A stretch of DNA of 64,000 bases from Lysobacterales bacterium. GTDB lineage: Bacteria; Pseudomonadota; Gammaproteobacteria; Xanthomonadales; Ahniellaceae. The notes under the pieces were generated by a model, which was given only the letters and a program-made list of their open reading frames with translations, was not told the origin of the DNA and searched no databases. The position numbers and the translations under genes were made by a program. The stretch spans positions 1 to 64,000 of the forward strand of contig JADKHK010000011.1 of assembly GCA_016721845.1 (NCBI GenBank). Direction: 5' to 3'. Below are positions 51,245 to 60,590 of the stretch, piece by piece. Each line of letters begins with the position of its first letter. Position 1 is the stretch's first letter.

Positions 51245-52243
51245 TTAACCGCCTCGAATCATGCGGCGAACGAAGACCAGTGCCCGATAGACCCGACTGC
51301 CCTTGATCAGCCCGACCTGGCGTTGCAGGTGCTCGAATTGCGCCTGCACGCCCCGGATGTCGCGATACAGGCGCTGGATGTGCATGTCGCGGCGCTTGAG
51401 CAGCACTTTCAGTTCCTGCACGTCCTCCGCATCCAGGCTGCGGCCTTCGGCAAAACGCTCGGGCAGCGGGCGGTCGACATAAATCGTCGAATGCGTATCC
51501 GCGAGTTCCTCCTGCGGACGCTCCTGCGTGTAGAAATACAGCGCGATCGACTTGCGCGACAGCGCGCGCTTGTCTTCCGGCAGTGTGATGCGCGAGAAGC
51601 CGTGCCAGCTCCATTCGGTGGTCTCGAAAATCACCGCGCGATTGAACAGCGGCGTCACCGGCGTGATCGTGTCGTCGTCGGCATGCGGGTCGCTGTGCAA
51701 TTCCAGACTGCCGCCCCAGGCATCGTCCCACTCGTGGTTCAGGTACACGATCAGGTTCAGGCGTCGATGCGCATGCGTCACCGGATGGCGATTGAAGTCG
51801 ACATGCGCATCGAGATCCTGGCCTTCGCGATTCTCGTGCGTGCCGCCACCGAAATAATGCGGGTCGTATTGCAGGTCCTCGATACCGGTGATGCGCGAGA
51901 CCAGGGCGAGGAATTCACGGGTCTGGATCAGGTCATCGAGTGCGGCGTAACTCGGGCCGATGCCGCGAATCCGCTCGACCACGGCTTTTTGGCCGACTTC
52001 GCCATGCTCGTTCAGCGCGAACTTCGCATCGAAGACCGGAAACTCGGCGAGCAGACGGTCGGCCGCGGCTCGATCGAGAAAGTCGTCGATGACGACATGG
52101 CGGAACGGCTCGCGGCGCTGGAATTGCGCGGCGAGTTCGGGCAAGCGGGCGTGGGTGGCTTCGGAGATCACGTCGGCAGGAATCCGTGCAAGACCGCGCA
52201 TTGTCCTGATTCGCGACAGGTTTGTCTGCAGGAGCGATGCCAT
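51245..52243 (-). CDS. 2OG-Fe(II) oxygenase, paralogue of the divergent neighbour
   Basis: A 332-residue oxygenase. The fold core spans about residues 45-230: FRHVVIDDFL, an H-x-D in DAHVDFNRHP, LNLIVYLNHEWDDAWGG, and the distal His in SWHGFSRI followed by RKSIALYFY for 2-oxoglutarate. A carboxy-terminal coiled-coil-like segment follows (VQELKVLLKRRDMHIQRLYRD). It is closely related to the protein encoded divergently from 52279, and only 35 bases separate the two starts. Members of this type are often found in polysaccharide or glycolipid clusters; the substrate here is unknown. Confidence 0.86.
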   Translation of the reverse strand: MASLLQTNLSRIRTMRGLARIPADVISEATHARLPELAAQFQRREPFRHVVIDDFLDRAAADRLLAEFPVFDAKFALNEHGEVGQKAVVERIRGIGPSYAALDDLIQTREFLALVSRITGIEDLQYDPHYFGGGTHENREGQDLDAHVDFNRHPVTHAHRRLNLIVYLNHEWDDAWGGSLELHSDPHADDDTITPVTPLFNRAVIFETTEWSWHGFSRITLPEDKRALSRKSIALYFYTQERPQEELADTHSTIYVDRPLPERFAEGRSLDAEDVQELKVLLKRRDMHIQRLYRDIRGVQAQFEHLQRQVGLIKGSRVYRALVFVRRMIRGG

Positions 52244-52278
52244 AATGATCGCCGCTGCCTGTTTGCCGAGAGTTGCCC

Positions 52279-53538
52279 ATGTTGAATCCCGCCGTGCGCG
52301 CCGCTTTGGTGCGCCATGCCGATGCGTTTCGCGATGCCCGGCCGTTCCGCCATGTCGTCATCGACGACTTCTTCGAACCGGCAGTGGCCCAGGCGCTGCT
52401 GCAGTCGTTCCCGGGATTCGATGCGAAGTTCGCGCTGAACGAGATGGGTCAGGTCGGCGGCAAGGCAGTGCGCGAGCATGTGCGCGAATTGCCCGAGCCT
52501 TATCCGCAACTCGATGCCTGGCTGCAGACCCCGGATTTTCTCGGCAGCGTCGCGACCATCACCGGCATTCCCGACCTGCTCTACGACGCCGACTACATCG
52601 GCGGCGGCACCCATGAAAATGTCGATGGCCAGGGCCTCGACATGCACATCGACTTCAACTTCCACCCGGGCAATCGCACCCATCGTCGCCTGAACCTGAT
52701 CGTCTACCTCAACCCGGAATGGGAGGCGGCCTGGGGCGGCTGCATCGAACTCGCGGAAGATCCCTGGAATCCGCACAACCGCAACAAGACCGCGGTGCTG
52801 CCGCTGTTCAATCGTGCAGTGATCTTCGAGACCAATGAGCGCTCCTGGCATGGCTTTCCGCGCATCAACCTGCCGGAAGGCCGGAAGTCGATCTCGCGCC
52901 GCTCGTTCGCGATCTATCTGTACACGAAGGAGCGACCGGTCGAGGAGACGGCGCCGGCGCATGCGACCGTCTACGTGCCGGAGCCGCGCCCCGATCACCT
53001 CGTCGTCGGGCACGTGCTGACGGCCGAGGACGTGCGCGAACTCGATCGCCGCTTCGCCGGTGCGCGCGGCCAGCTGCATTTCCTGTACGAACGCGAGAAG
53101 GACGTGTCGCGCCAGTTCGAAGCCTACGACTACGCGTTGAACGAAGCCCGTGCAGCGGCCAAGCTCGACGTGCTCGGATTCGCTCGCCAGATCGGTGCGC
53201 CCGAGGGTTTCTGGCCCGATGCCTGGGCCGCCCGGAACGCGGCGATCACCCTGGAAATGGTCGAGTCCTGCAAGTCCGCGATCGCACGCGTCTGGGTCCC
53301 GGACGGCCTTGATGAGGGTTACGAACTCTGCATCGACATCGGTGGCCAGCGTGCCATCCACCATCCGCGCGCCGGTCGTGTCAGCGAACTGGCTTTGCCG
53401 CTGAGGGCGCTGTCCGGCGAGCGCGTGACGATTCGCTTCGAGGCCAGTCGCGACTGGCAGCCGAGTTCGACCGGCGAATCCGGCGATACACGTGCACTCG
53501 CATTTCGCTTGATCGACCTGCGCCTGCGCCACGGCTGA
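52279..53538 (+). CDS. 2OG-Fe(II) oxygenase with added beta-sandwich domain
   Basis: 419 residues from the ATG at 52279 (an in-frame TTG lies two codons upstream). The oxygenase core, about residues 20-215, has HVVIDDFFEPAV, the H-x-D in DMHIDFNFHP, LNPEWEAAWGGCIEL, and SWHGFPRI with the distal His. It shares long stretches with the divergent paralogue (FDAKFALNE, GGGTHEN, HRRLNLIVYLN). Unlike that paralogue, it has a coiled coil (about 240-290) and an extra beta-rich domain of about 110 residues (AIARVWVPDGLDEGYELC to FRLIDLRLRHG) that may bind a ligand. relA starts three bases after the stop. Confidence 0.86.
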   Translation: MLNPAVRAALVRHADAFRDARPFRHVVIDDFFEPAVAQALLQSFPGFDAKFALNEMGQVGGKAVREHVRELPEPYPQLDAWLQTPDFLGSVATITGIPDLLYDADYIGGGTHENVDGQGLDMHIDFNFHPGNRTHRRLNLIVYLNPEWEAAWGGCIELAEDPWNPHNRNKTAVLPLFNRAVIFETNERSWHGFPRINLPEGRKSISRRSFAIYLYTKERPVEETAPAHATVYVPEPRPDHLVVGHVLTAEDVRELDRRFAGARGQLHFLYEREKDVSRQFEAYDYALNEARAAAKLDVLGFARQIGAPEGFWPDAWAARNAAITLEMVESCKSAIARVWVPDGLDEGYELCIDIGGQRAIHHPRAGRVSELALPLRALSGERVTIRFEASRDWQPSSTGESGDTRALAFRLIDLRLRHG

Positions 53539-53541
53539 GCG

Positions 53542-55935
53542 ATGAAGACATCGGCCTCGCATCCGACTTCGCTCGGCGAGTGGCTGGCCCAGCACGCTGC
53601 CGTCGCGAAGCTGCTGGGCGAGGATGTGGTGTTGCCGAGCGTGGCGGATCCGGCGCTGGTGCCGACACTGACGCTGCTGCAGCATCTGCGTGTCGACAGC
53701 GACACCTTGGCGGCGACGCTGGCGCATGAGCTGCAGCTGGCGCCGGAAAAATTGCCGCCCAGCCTGCACGCGCTGGTCGATGGCCAGCGCGAGGCCGGGC
53801 GGGTCTGGACGCTGTATGCCGAGAAGGGCCAGGGTGTCGCGCCGGAAGGTCTGCGCCGCTTGCTGCTGGCGATCATTCGCGACTTGCGCGTGATTTTCAT
53901 TTTGCTGGCGCGGCAGCTGGTGCGGCTGCGCACTGCGGCGGCGTTGCCGGAACACGAGCAGCGTGCGTTGGCGCAACTCACCGCCGACATCCATGCGCCG
54001 CTCGCGAACCGGCTCGGCATCTGGCAATTGAAGTGGGAACTGGAGGATCTGTCGTTCCGATTCCTGAACCCCGAGGCCTACCGCCGCATCGCGAATGCGC
54101 TGGACGAGCGCCGCGGCGACCGCGAAGCCTTCATCGAACGCGTGAAGCGCGAGCTGACCGATACGTTGCGCCGTGAAGGCATCGAGGTCGATGTCGCCGG
54201 GCGCCCGAAACACATCTATTCGATCTGGCGCAAGATGAGCCGCAAGCAAGTCGACGTCGATGGGCTCTACGACATTCGCGCGGTGCGGCTGATGGTGAAG
54301 GATGTCGCGAGTTGCTACGCCGCGCTCGGCATCGTCCATGCCTTGTGGCCGCCGGTGCCGGGCGAGTTCGACGATTACATCGCGCGGCCCAAGGGCAACA
54401 ACTATCGCTCGCTGCATACCGCGGTCGTCGGGCCGGAGGGCAAGACGCTGGAAATCCAGATCCGCACGCCGGAGATGCACGAACATGCCGAACTCGGCGT
54501 CGCTGCGCACTGGCGCTACAAGGAGGGCGGCGGCGGCGATGCGGCGTTCGAACGCAAGATCGCCGGCCTGCGCAACCTGCTCGAAGCCAAGGCCGACACC
54601 GAGTCGGACGCCGCGCTGCTGGCGGGTCTGCAGACCGAAGTGGTCGAGGATCGCGTCTACCTGCTGACCCCGCAGGGCCGCGTCGTGGACTTGCCGAAAG
54701 GCGCGACCGTGCTGGATTTCGCCTACCACATCCATACCGATGTCGGGCACCGCTGTCGCGGCGCCCGATTGAATGGACGCCTGGTGCCGCTCGATCATGC
54801 GCCGGTCAGCGGCGAGACCGTCGAGATCATCACCGGCAAGGTCAGCGAACCCAAGCGCGACTGGCTGATCGCCTCGCGCGGATTCCTGACTTCGCCACGT
54901 GCCAGGGAAAAGGTCCGCACCTGGTTCAAGAAACTTGATCACGATCGCAATGTCGTCGCCGGTCGCGAATTGCTGGACAAGGAACTGAAGCGACTCGCGT
55001 TCCACGAGGTCGACCTGTCCTCGCTGCCGGGTCGCTTCAACCTCAAGACCATGGACGACCTGCAGGTCGCGATCGGTGTCGGTGAAGTGACGCCGGGACA
55101 CATCGCGCGCGCATTGCAGGACATCGTCCAGCCCAAGGTCGAGAAGCCCGAGCTCAGCGCCGATCCGGTGCGCCTGCGGCCGCGCGATAAGGATGCGATC
55201 ACCATTGAAGGGGTCGGCAACCTGCTGACGACGATGGCGCGCTGCTGCCAGCCGGTGCCGGGCGATCCGATCATCGGCTGGCTGACCAAGGGCCGCGGCG
55301 TCAGCGTGCATCGGCAGGGCTGCAAGAGTTTCAACAACCTGGTCGCGCGCGATCCTGGCCGCGTCATCCACGTCGACTGGGGCGGGCGCAGCGGCGAATA
55401 CGAAGTCGACGTGCTGGTGCGCGGCTATGACCGCAAGGGCCTGCTGAAAGACGTGTCCGCGGCAATCGCGGCAGCCGATGCCCATGTGCTCGCGGCCAGC
55501 ACCCGTCTCGACCGCGACCACGGCATCGCCGAGATGTTCTGCAGTCCTTCTGACCCACCGGAAATCCGCCATGAGCATCGAACAACTGGAAGAAACCGCC
55601 CAGGCCATGGTGGCCGCGGGCAAGGGCATCATCGCCATCGACGAGTCGAACAGCACGATCAAGAAGCGTTTCGACGGCGTCGGCATCGACTGCACCGAAG
55701 AAAACCGACGCGCCTATCGCGAAATGCTGCTGTCGACGCCGAACCTGTCCGACCACATTTCGGGTGCGATCCTGTACGACGAGACGTTGCGCCAGAGCAC
55801 CCGGGCCGGCGTGCCGTTCACCCAGCTCATGCTCGACCACGGCATCCTGCCCGGCATCAAGGTCGACAAGGGTCCGCAGTCGCTGGCCGGTTTTCCGGGG
55901 GAAGTCGTCACCGAAGGCCTCGATGGCCTGCGTGA
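53542..55935 (+). CDS. relA: RelA (p)ppGpp synthetase, carboxy terminus lost at the aldolase gene
   Basis: A long RelA/SpoT-family protein. The HD region is degenerate (no HD/ED hydrolase residues). The synthetase carries EFDDYIARPKGNNYRSLHT, whose EFDD is the monofunctional RelA type, followed by TGS (VYLLTPQGRVVDLPKGATVLDFAYHIHTDVGH), helical, zinc-finger-like (ARCCQPVPGDPIIG) and ACT domains. Homology stops halfway through ACT, after HGIAEM (about 55545). The frame then runs out of register through the aldolase gene to 55935 with low-complexity Arg/His-rich sequence. About 45 genuine residues and the stop are missing. A deletion or misassembly is likely; the catalytic part is intact. Confidence 0.85.
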   Translation: MKTSASHPTSLGEWLAQHAAVAKLLGEDVVLPSVADPALVPTLTLLQHLRVDSDTLAATLAHELQLAPEKLPPSLHALVDGQREAGRVWTLYAEKGQGVAPEGLRRLLLAIIRDLRVIFILLARQLVRLRTAAALPEHEQRALAQLTADIHAPLANRLGIWQLKWELEDLSFRFLNPEAYRRIANALDERRGDREAFIERVKRELTDTLRREGIEVDVAGRPKHIYSIWRKMSRKQVDVDGLYDIRAVRLMVKDVASCYAALGIVHALWPPVPGEFDDYIARPKGNNYRSLHTAVVGPEGKTLEIQIRTPEMHEHAELGVAAHWRYKEGGGGDAAFERKIAGLRNLLEAKADTESDAALLAGLQTEVVEDRVYLLTPQGRVVDLPKGATVLDFAYHIHTDVGHRCRGARLNGRLVPLDHAPVSGETVEIITGKVSEPKRDWLIASRGFLTSPRAREKVRTWFKKLDHDRNVVAGRELLDKELKRLAFHEVDLSSLPGRFNLKTMDDLQVAIGVGEVTPGHIARALQDIVQPKVEKPELSADPVRLRPRDKDAITIEGVGNLLTTMARCCQPVPGDPIIGWLTKGRGVSVHRQGCKSFNNLVARDPGRVIHVDWGGRSGEYEVDVLVRGYDRKGLLKDVSAAIAAADAHVLAASTRLDRDHGIAEMFCSPSDPPEIRHEHRTTGRNRPGHGGRGQGHHRHRRVEQHDQEAFRRRRHRLHRRKPTRLSRNAAVDAEPVRPHFGCDPVRRDVAPEHPGRRAVHPAHARPRHPARHQGRQGSAVAGRFSGGSRHRRPRWPA

Positions 55936-56587
55936 TCGCCTGAACGAATACGCCCGTCTCGGCGCCAAGTTCGCAAAGTGGCGCGCGGTCATCAACATCG
56001 GCGAAGACATGCCCAGCGCGACGGCGATCGACGCGAACGCACACGCACTGGCGCGTTATGCCGCGCTTTGCCAGGAAGCCGGCATCGTGCCGATGGTCGA
56101 ACCGGAAGTGCTGATGGACGGCACCCACGATATCGACACCTGCTATGACGTGACCGAAGCCGCGTTGCGCAGCCTGTTCGGCGCGCTGTACGAGCACAAC
56201 GTGATGCTGGAAGGCGTGATCCTGAAGGCGAGCATGGTCATCCATGGCAAGGACAGCGCCGACAAGGCCAGTGCCGAGGAAGTCGCGGAACTGACCGTGC
56301 GCTGCCTGAAGTCGGCGGTGCCGTCGGCCCTGCCGGGCATCGTCTTCCTGTCGGGCGGCCAGTCCGATCTGGATGCCACCCGCCACCTGAGCCTGATGAA
56401 CCAGATCGGCCCGCATCCCTGGCCGCTGTCGTTCTCGTATGGCCGTGCCATGCAGTCGGCCGCGCTCAAGCTGTGGTCGCAGGACCTGGTCGGCAACTTC
56501 AGCAAGGCCCAGACCATCGTTGCCAGCCGTGCCCGCGAAAACGGCATGGCCGCCCTCGGTCGCTGGACGCCGGACATGGCCGCGTAA
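55571..56587 (+). CDS. Class I fructose-bisphosphate aldolase
   Basis: A 338-residue class I aldolase that cleaves fructose 1,6-bisphosphate to triose phosphates through a Schiff base. It starts MSIEQLEETAQAMVAAGKG, followed by IIAIDESNSTIKKRF. The Schiff-base Lys lies in GVILKASMVIHG, and LSGGQSDLDATRHL and SYGRAMQ are typical phosphate-binding parts. The start at 55571 is chosen from the family amino terminus. Its 5' flank is formed by the broken end of relA, so its natural promoter may be missing from this sequence. A strong terminator follows. Confidence 0.95.
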   Translation: MSIEQLEETAQAMVAAGKGIIAIDESNSTIKKRFDGVGIDCTEENRRAYREMLLSTPNLSDHISGAILYDETLRQSTRAGVPFTQLMLDHGILPGIKVDKGPQSLAGFPGEVVTEGLDGLRDRLNEYARLGAKFAKWRAVINIGEDMPSATAIDANAHALARYAALCQEAGIVPMVEPEVLMDGTHDIDTCYDVTEAALRSLFGALYEHNVMLEGVILKASMVIHGKDSADKASAEEVAELTVRCLKSAVPSALPGIVFLSGGQSDLDATRHLSLMNQIGPHPWPLSFSYGRAMQSAALKLWSQDLVGNFSKAQTIVASRARENGMAALGRWTPDMAA

Positions 56588-56613
56588 GCGAACGTTCAAC
56601 GATGTCGACGAGA

Positions 56614-56640
56614 GGGCGGGACATCCCGCCCTTTCTTTTT
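56614..56640 (+). terminator. Rho-independent terminator after the aldolase gene
   Basis: GGGCGGG, loop ACAT, CCCGCCC, then TTTCTTTTT. This is a textbook strong terminator 27 bases after the stop codon. Confidence 0.93.
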
Positions 56641-56714
56641 GTCCCGCGAACCCTTGCAATACGCGCTCGATGGCATCATTTCGCCGATTCGAACCGACCC
56701 CACGAGGACAGGCC

Positions 56715-57875
56715 ATGACTCCGCTCAAGCAACTCGACAAGGCGCTCGGTGCGCTGCGTGATCTCGGACTGATCAAATCGCAGCCGGAAGAGGCGCCGGT
56801 GGTCGCGCTGATCGATCGCATCGCCCATCTCGACCCGGACAAGACCGTCGCAATCGCGCGCACGCTGTCGCAGGCGACGCTGTTCAACGAAGTCGTGCGT
56901 GACCAGATCACCGGCATGTCGATCGGCGAGCGTTACCGTGGCATCACCGAAGCCTTCAACACCATCCGCGATGATGCCAAGGCCATGGTCGCGCAGGTCG
57001 AGGACGGCAAGATCGACACGATGGAACGCTTGTCCAACATCTGGATGAAAGTGACCCGCGGCGACATCCCGAGCCGTTTCGCGCGCATCAAGGACAGTTA
57101 TCTCGATGTCGCGAAGGATTCGAAGGAGCAGATCCAGCGCGAGCAAACCATCCTCGACGCCTACCGTGATTTCCGCGGCGCGCTGAAGGAATCGCAGGTG
57201 CTGGGTTTCAGCGTGCTGAAGAAGGCCGAGGAGTCGCTGGCGGCGGCGCGTAGCGCATTGCAGGCGGCCTCCGATGCGGTGAATGTCAGCAACGGCAGTG
57301 ATCGCGAAGCCCACGCGACTCTCGAGATGGCCCGCGACAACGCCATGCGCGCGCTGCAGGACGAGGACAAGCGTTACCAGATCGCGAAGGATCTGGCCGA
57401 GAATCTGTCGATCTCCTACAACACCACCGAAGTGGTGATGGCGCGGCTGATGCAGATCACCGATGCCAAGGAGCGCGTGTATTCGCAGGCAGTGATGTTC
57501 TTCGGCACCAATGAAACCGTGTTCACGGCGCTGTCGGCCTCGTTCACCGGCATGCACGGCTTGCACGAGAGCACGCAGACGCTGGATGCGATGAAGCAGG
57601 GCATGAACCAGAGCCTGGAGACGCTCGGCGACATCGGCACCAAGGTGCTGGAAGAGGCGACGCGTGCCGGTTACGGCCCGACGCTGCGCGCCGAATCGGT
57701 GGCCAAGCTCGTCGATTCGGTGGTCGCGTTCCAGGAGAAGTCGGTGCAGATCATCGACGAGATGCGCGATCTGTCGACCGCGAACGAACGCGAGATCCAG
57801 GCCGCCGTCGAGGACGGCAAGCAGCGCCTGGTCGCGCTCGGCCGCTCGGCGTCGACCTTGCCGGCACCGCGTTAA
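56715..57875 (+). CDS. Helical cytosolic protein, first gene of a three-gene unknown operon
   Basis: A 386-residue protein without signal peptide or membrane segments, almost entirely helical and coiled coil (for example ESLAAARSALQAASDAVNV and LVDSVVAFQEKSVQIIDEM). The size and all-helical build recall TelA/YaaN-type toxic-anion-resistance proteins, and similar proteins are labelled cell surface protein in databases as I remember them; neither gives a function. The ATG at 56715 follows an ACAGG ribosome-binding site, and a longer open frame lies upstream across the terminator. The next gene begins nine bases after the stop. The three genes probably form one functional unit. Confidence 0.72.
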   Translation: MTPLKQLDKALGALRDLGLIKSQPEEAPVVALIDRIAHLDPDKTVAIARTLSQATLFNEVVRDQITGMSIGERYRGITEAFNTIRDDAKAMVAQVEDGKIDTMERLSNIWMKVTRGDIPSRFARIKDSYLDVAKDSKEQIQREQTILDAYRDFRGALKESQVLGFSVLKKAEESLAAARSALQAASDAVNVSNGSDREAHATLEMARDNAMRALQDEDKRYQIAKDLAENLSISYNTTEVVMARLMQITDAKERVYSQAVMFFGTNETVFTALSASFTGMHGLHESTQTLDAMKQGMNQSLETLGDIGTKVLEEATRAGYGPTLRAESVAKLVDSVVAFQEKSVQIIDEMRDLSTANEREIQAAVEDGKQRLVALGRSASTLPAPR

Positions 57876-57884
57876 GCGCGAACG

Positions 57885-59154
57885 ATGAACACGCGTCTGC
57901 CGGCCGCAGTGCCGGCACCCGGCCAGCCGCGCACGTCGATGGACGAGCTGATGCTCGCGATGGACATCGTCGACACCTTGCGCCACGAGCAGTCGCTGGT
58001 CGAGCGTGAACTCGCGTCCGAGACGCGCGATGCCGATTTCGTCGCGCGCGTGAAGCAGATCTACGCGAGTCAGGGCATCGAGGTCAGCGAGGCGCTGGTG
58101 CGTCAGGGCGTCGAGGCGTTGCAGCAGGACCGCTTTGCTTACGTGCCGCCGCCGCGCTCGGTCTCGGTGCGACTGGCCGAGATCTGGGTCGACCGCTGGC
58201 GCTGGACGAAACGCGCGTTGATCGCGGGCGTCGTCGGCGTGCTCGGGTACGGCATCGTGGCGGTTCCGAACGCGTGGATGGATTCGCGCGAGTACCGATC
58301 CTTCCAGCAGCAATACTTGGAAGTGTCCGCTGTGGCGCATGCGCTCAAGGAACGACAGGGACTGGTTTCGGCTCGATTGAATTCCGACCTGGCCGAGCCG
58401 CCCGGCTTGGTCGCGTCGCCCGTCGCTGTCATCGCAGCCGAGGTGCAACGCGACTTCCCGACGATCGGGGCGGGACTCGCCGGATTGCCGCTGGACGTGG
58501 TCTCGAAGTCGGCCTTTGCAGGATGCCGATGCCGCGCGACGTGCGGTGACCGACTACCGCAACGAGGTCGAGCGTCATCGCACGACCCTGGAGCGCGTCG
58601 AAGATCGACTTGCCGATGCCCATGCCTTGGCCACGGGCGCGCACCGATACGATCAGCTTGCGCGGCAGTTGGCCGGCCTCGCGCTCGGCGAGGGCGCGGC
58701 GCTGCAGATGCGAGTGATGCAGGAGCGCAGCGCTGCAGCGCTGGCGTCGGGGGAGGTCGGTTCAGCACATCTTGCGCTGGCCGAGTTCGAGCGGGCCATG
58801 GCCCAAGTCGACTTGGCCTACACCCTGCGCATCGTCAACCGCGACGGCGTGCAGAGTGGTGTCTGGCGGTATCACGAGGACGCGCCGGGCGGAAAGAACT
58901 ACTACCTTGTCGTCGAGGCGATCGATGCCGGCGGGCAGGTTTTGTCGTTGCCGGTCACGAACGAGGAAACCCAGCGCACCGAGACCGTTTCCCGTTTCGC
59001 GATCCGCGTGCCGCAGTCCGAATACGACAAGGTCAAGGCCGACAAGCTCGACAATGGACTGATCGACGAGGCCATGGTCGGCGAGAAACGTCGCGGCGAG
59101 TTCGATGTCGATTACCGCGTCGCCGTTGCCGGCGGCGCGATCACGGAGTGGTGA
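57885..59154 (+). pseudogene. DUF6384-like membrane protein, frameshifted
   Basis: The first part (57885 to about 58518) has the opening TSMDELMLAMDIVDTLRHEQSLVERELAS seen in DUF6384-like proteins, IYASQGIEVSEALVRQGVEAL, and one helix (ALIAGVVGVLGYGIVAVPNAW). The second part continues one frame later (QDADAARRAVTDYRNEVERH to VAVAGGAITEW, stop at 59154), with a coiled coil and a beta-rich end. The break is at GCCTTTGCAGG: removing one T restores SALQDADAARRA. The two halves together make about 422 residues, the size expected. The shift sits in a short T run, so a sequencing error is quite possible. The third gene starts at an overlapping GTG. Confidence 0.75.
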
Positions 59155-60590
59155 GCGCGATGCAATCCGGACAATCCGTGCTCCGCGACATGGACGGGCG
59201 CATCGACGCCCTGCGTGCGCAGGCGCATGCACTCGCGAACGATTTGAATGCGCTGACCGCGCGCCGCAATGCCACCCGTGCGCAAGAATCCGGGCAGACG
59301 CGCGAGCTGGCGATGCTGCGCCTCGACCTGTTGCAGGCGAACCAGGTCGCGAGCGGCATCGATGCCGCCGACCAGCGCGCGCTGGCCTTGTTGTCGCAGC
59401 GCGCACAGGCGCTGGACGCGGTGAATCTCGCGATCGCGGCCTCCGAAACCCGCCAGCAGGCGTTGAAGGCGGTGCGCGGCGAACGCCTGGCCGAGCGTGA
59501 CGCTGCGGCTGCGCGCGCGAATGAAGCAGCGATCGCCGTGCGTACCGCACTGTCGGCGACGGCCGACTACCAAGCCCTTCAGGCACAAGGCGCGCAGGCT
59601 GCGCACATGGCCAAGCAGGCGCGCGACAAGGCGACCACGGCCGCGGCCGATCGCGAGACGAAGCGCGCGCCCTACGAGCGCGACAAGTTGTTCATGTACC
59701 TGTGGCAACGCCGATTCGGCTTTCCCGAGTACAGCGCGAACGCGATGACACGCACGCTCGACCAATGGGTCGCGCGACTGGTCGGTTACGACGGTGCGCA
59801 TCGCAACTACCGCATGCTGCTCGCGCTCGCCGACCATCTTGCGGCGCATGCCGATGCGCAGGAAGCGGCGCTGAACGATGCGCAATCACGACGGGTGGCA
59901 GCGGAAGATGCGGCGCTGGCAGCGGCCGGCGTGCCGGCGCTCGATGATTTGCTCGATGTCGCGGAGGCCGCGCTGATGGCCGCCGAGCAGCAGATCGAGG
60001 CCGAGGAGGCGACGCATCAGCAGCAGCTCGACGAGCGGGCGGCGATGGTCGCCGGCACCGATCCGTACACGACCGAGGCCCTGAACGTCATCGCGGCACA
60101 ACTCGGTCGCGAGGAATTGACCCAGTTGCACGACGATGCACGAGGCACGGCGACGCCGCGCGACGATGCGATGGTCAGCGCGCTCGCGAGCCTGCGCGCC
60201 GAAGCCGGCCGCCTCGCGGAACAGCTCGGTCCGTTGGAAACGCAGCAATCGACCTTGCTCAAGCAGCTGGCCGAGGCCGAGCAGTTGCGCGCGCGGTTCC
60301 GCGCCAAGGCCTATGACAGCGACAACTCCGAGTTCGAGAGCGGCCTCGCCATCGGTGCGGTGCTGGATCGACTGCTGCGTGGCGCCGTCGTCTTCAACGA
60401 CGCCTGGGAGGAAGTGAATCGCCATCATCGGGTGCGCATTCCGCCGATCACGCGGCTGCCGCGAATCGGCGGCGGAGGCGGTGGATTCGGCAGCGGCCGC
60501 AGTGGCGGCGGATTCGGTAGTGGCGGTGGTTTTCGCACCGGCGGCGGGTTCCGCGGTGGTGGTGGTTTCAAGACCGGTGGAGGCTTCTGA
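59151..60590 (+). CDS. Coiled-coil protein with Gly-Phe repeat tail, third gene of the unknown operon
   Basis: 479 residues from a GTG at 59151 that overlaps the preceding stop (GTGA); an ATG at 59160 is the alternative. Nearly the whole length is Ala/Gln/Glu-rich coiled coil. There is one conserved-looking globular patch (KLFMYLWQRRFGFPEYSANAMTRTLDQWVARLVGYD) and a late EFESGLAIGAVLDRLLRGAVVFNDAW. The end is a low-complexity tail of repeated GGGF units (about residues 440-479), a composition known for disordered, phase-separating or surface-sticky segments. The frame stays open upstream through the frameshifted neighbour, which is not part of this protein. Function unknown. Confidence 0.72.
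   Translation: MSAMQSGQSVLRDMDGRIDALRAQAHALANDLNALTARRNATRAQESGQTRELAMLRLDLLQANQVASGIDAADQRALALLSQRAQALDAVNLAIAASETRQQALKAVRGERLAERDAAAARANEAAIAVRTALSATADYQALQAQGAQAAHMAKQARDKATTAAADRETKRAPYERDKLFMYLWQRRFGFPEYSANAMTRTLDQWVARLVGYDGAHRNYRMLLALADHLAAHADAQEAALNDAQSRRVAAEDAALAAAGVPALDDLLDVAEAALMAAEQQIEAEEATHQQQLDERAAMVAGTDPYTTEALNVIAAQLGREELTQLHDDARGTATPRDDAMVSALASLRAEAGRLAEQLGPLETQQSTLLKQLAEAEQLRARFRAKAYDSDNSEFESGLAIGAVLDRLLRGAVVFNDAWEEVNRHHRVRIPPITRLPRIGGGGGGFGSGRSGGGFGSGGGFRTGGGFRGGGGFKTGGGF

Noticed and set aside
52168..55695. Leftward open frame of over 1100 codons opposite the oxygenase and relA genes
   Set aside because: An antisense shadow of two clear genes; no domain, no ribosome-binding site.
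60475..60590. Gly-rich repeats at the end of the third unknown-operon gene as a CRISPR or satellite array
   Set aside because: The repeats are short, codon-phased and degenerate, encoding GGGF units within one reading frame.
57885..60590. A single 901-codon fusion protein
   Set aside because: The middle third (about 58518-59150) is out of register with the true coding frame. The apparent fusion results from the frameshift happening to connect with the frame of the third gene.
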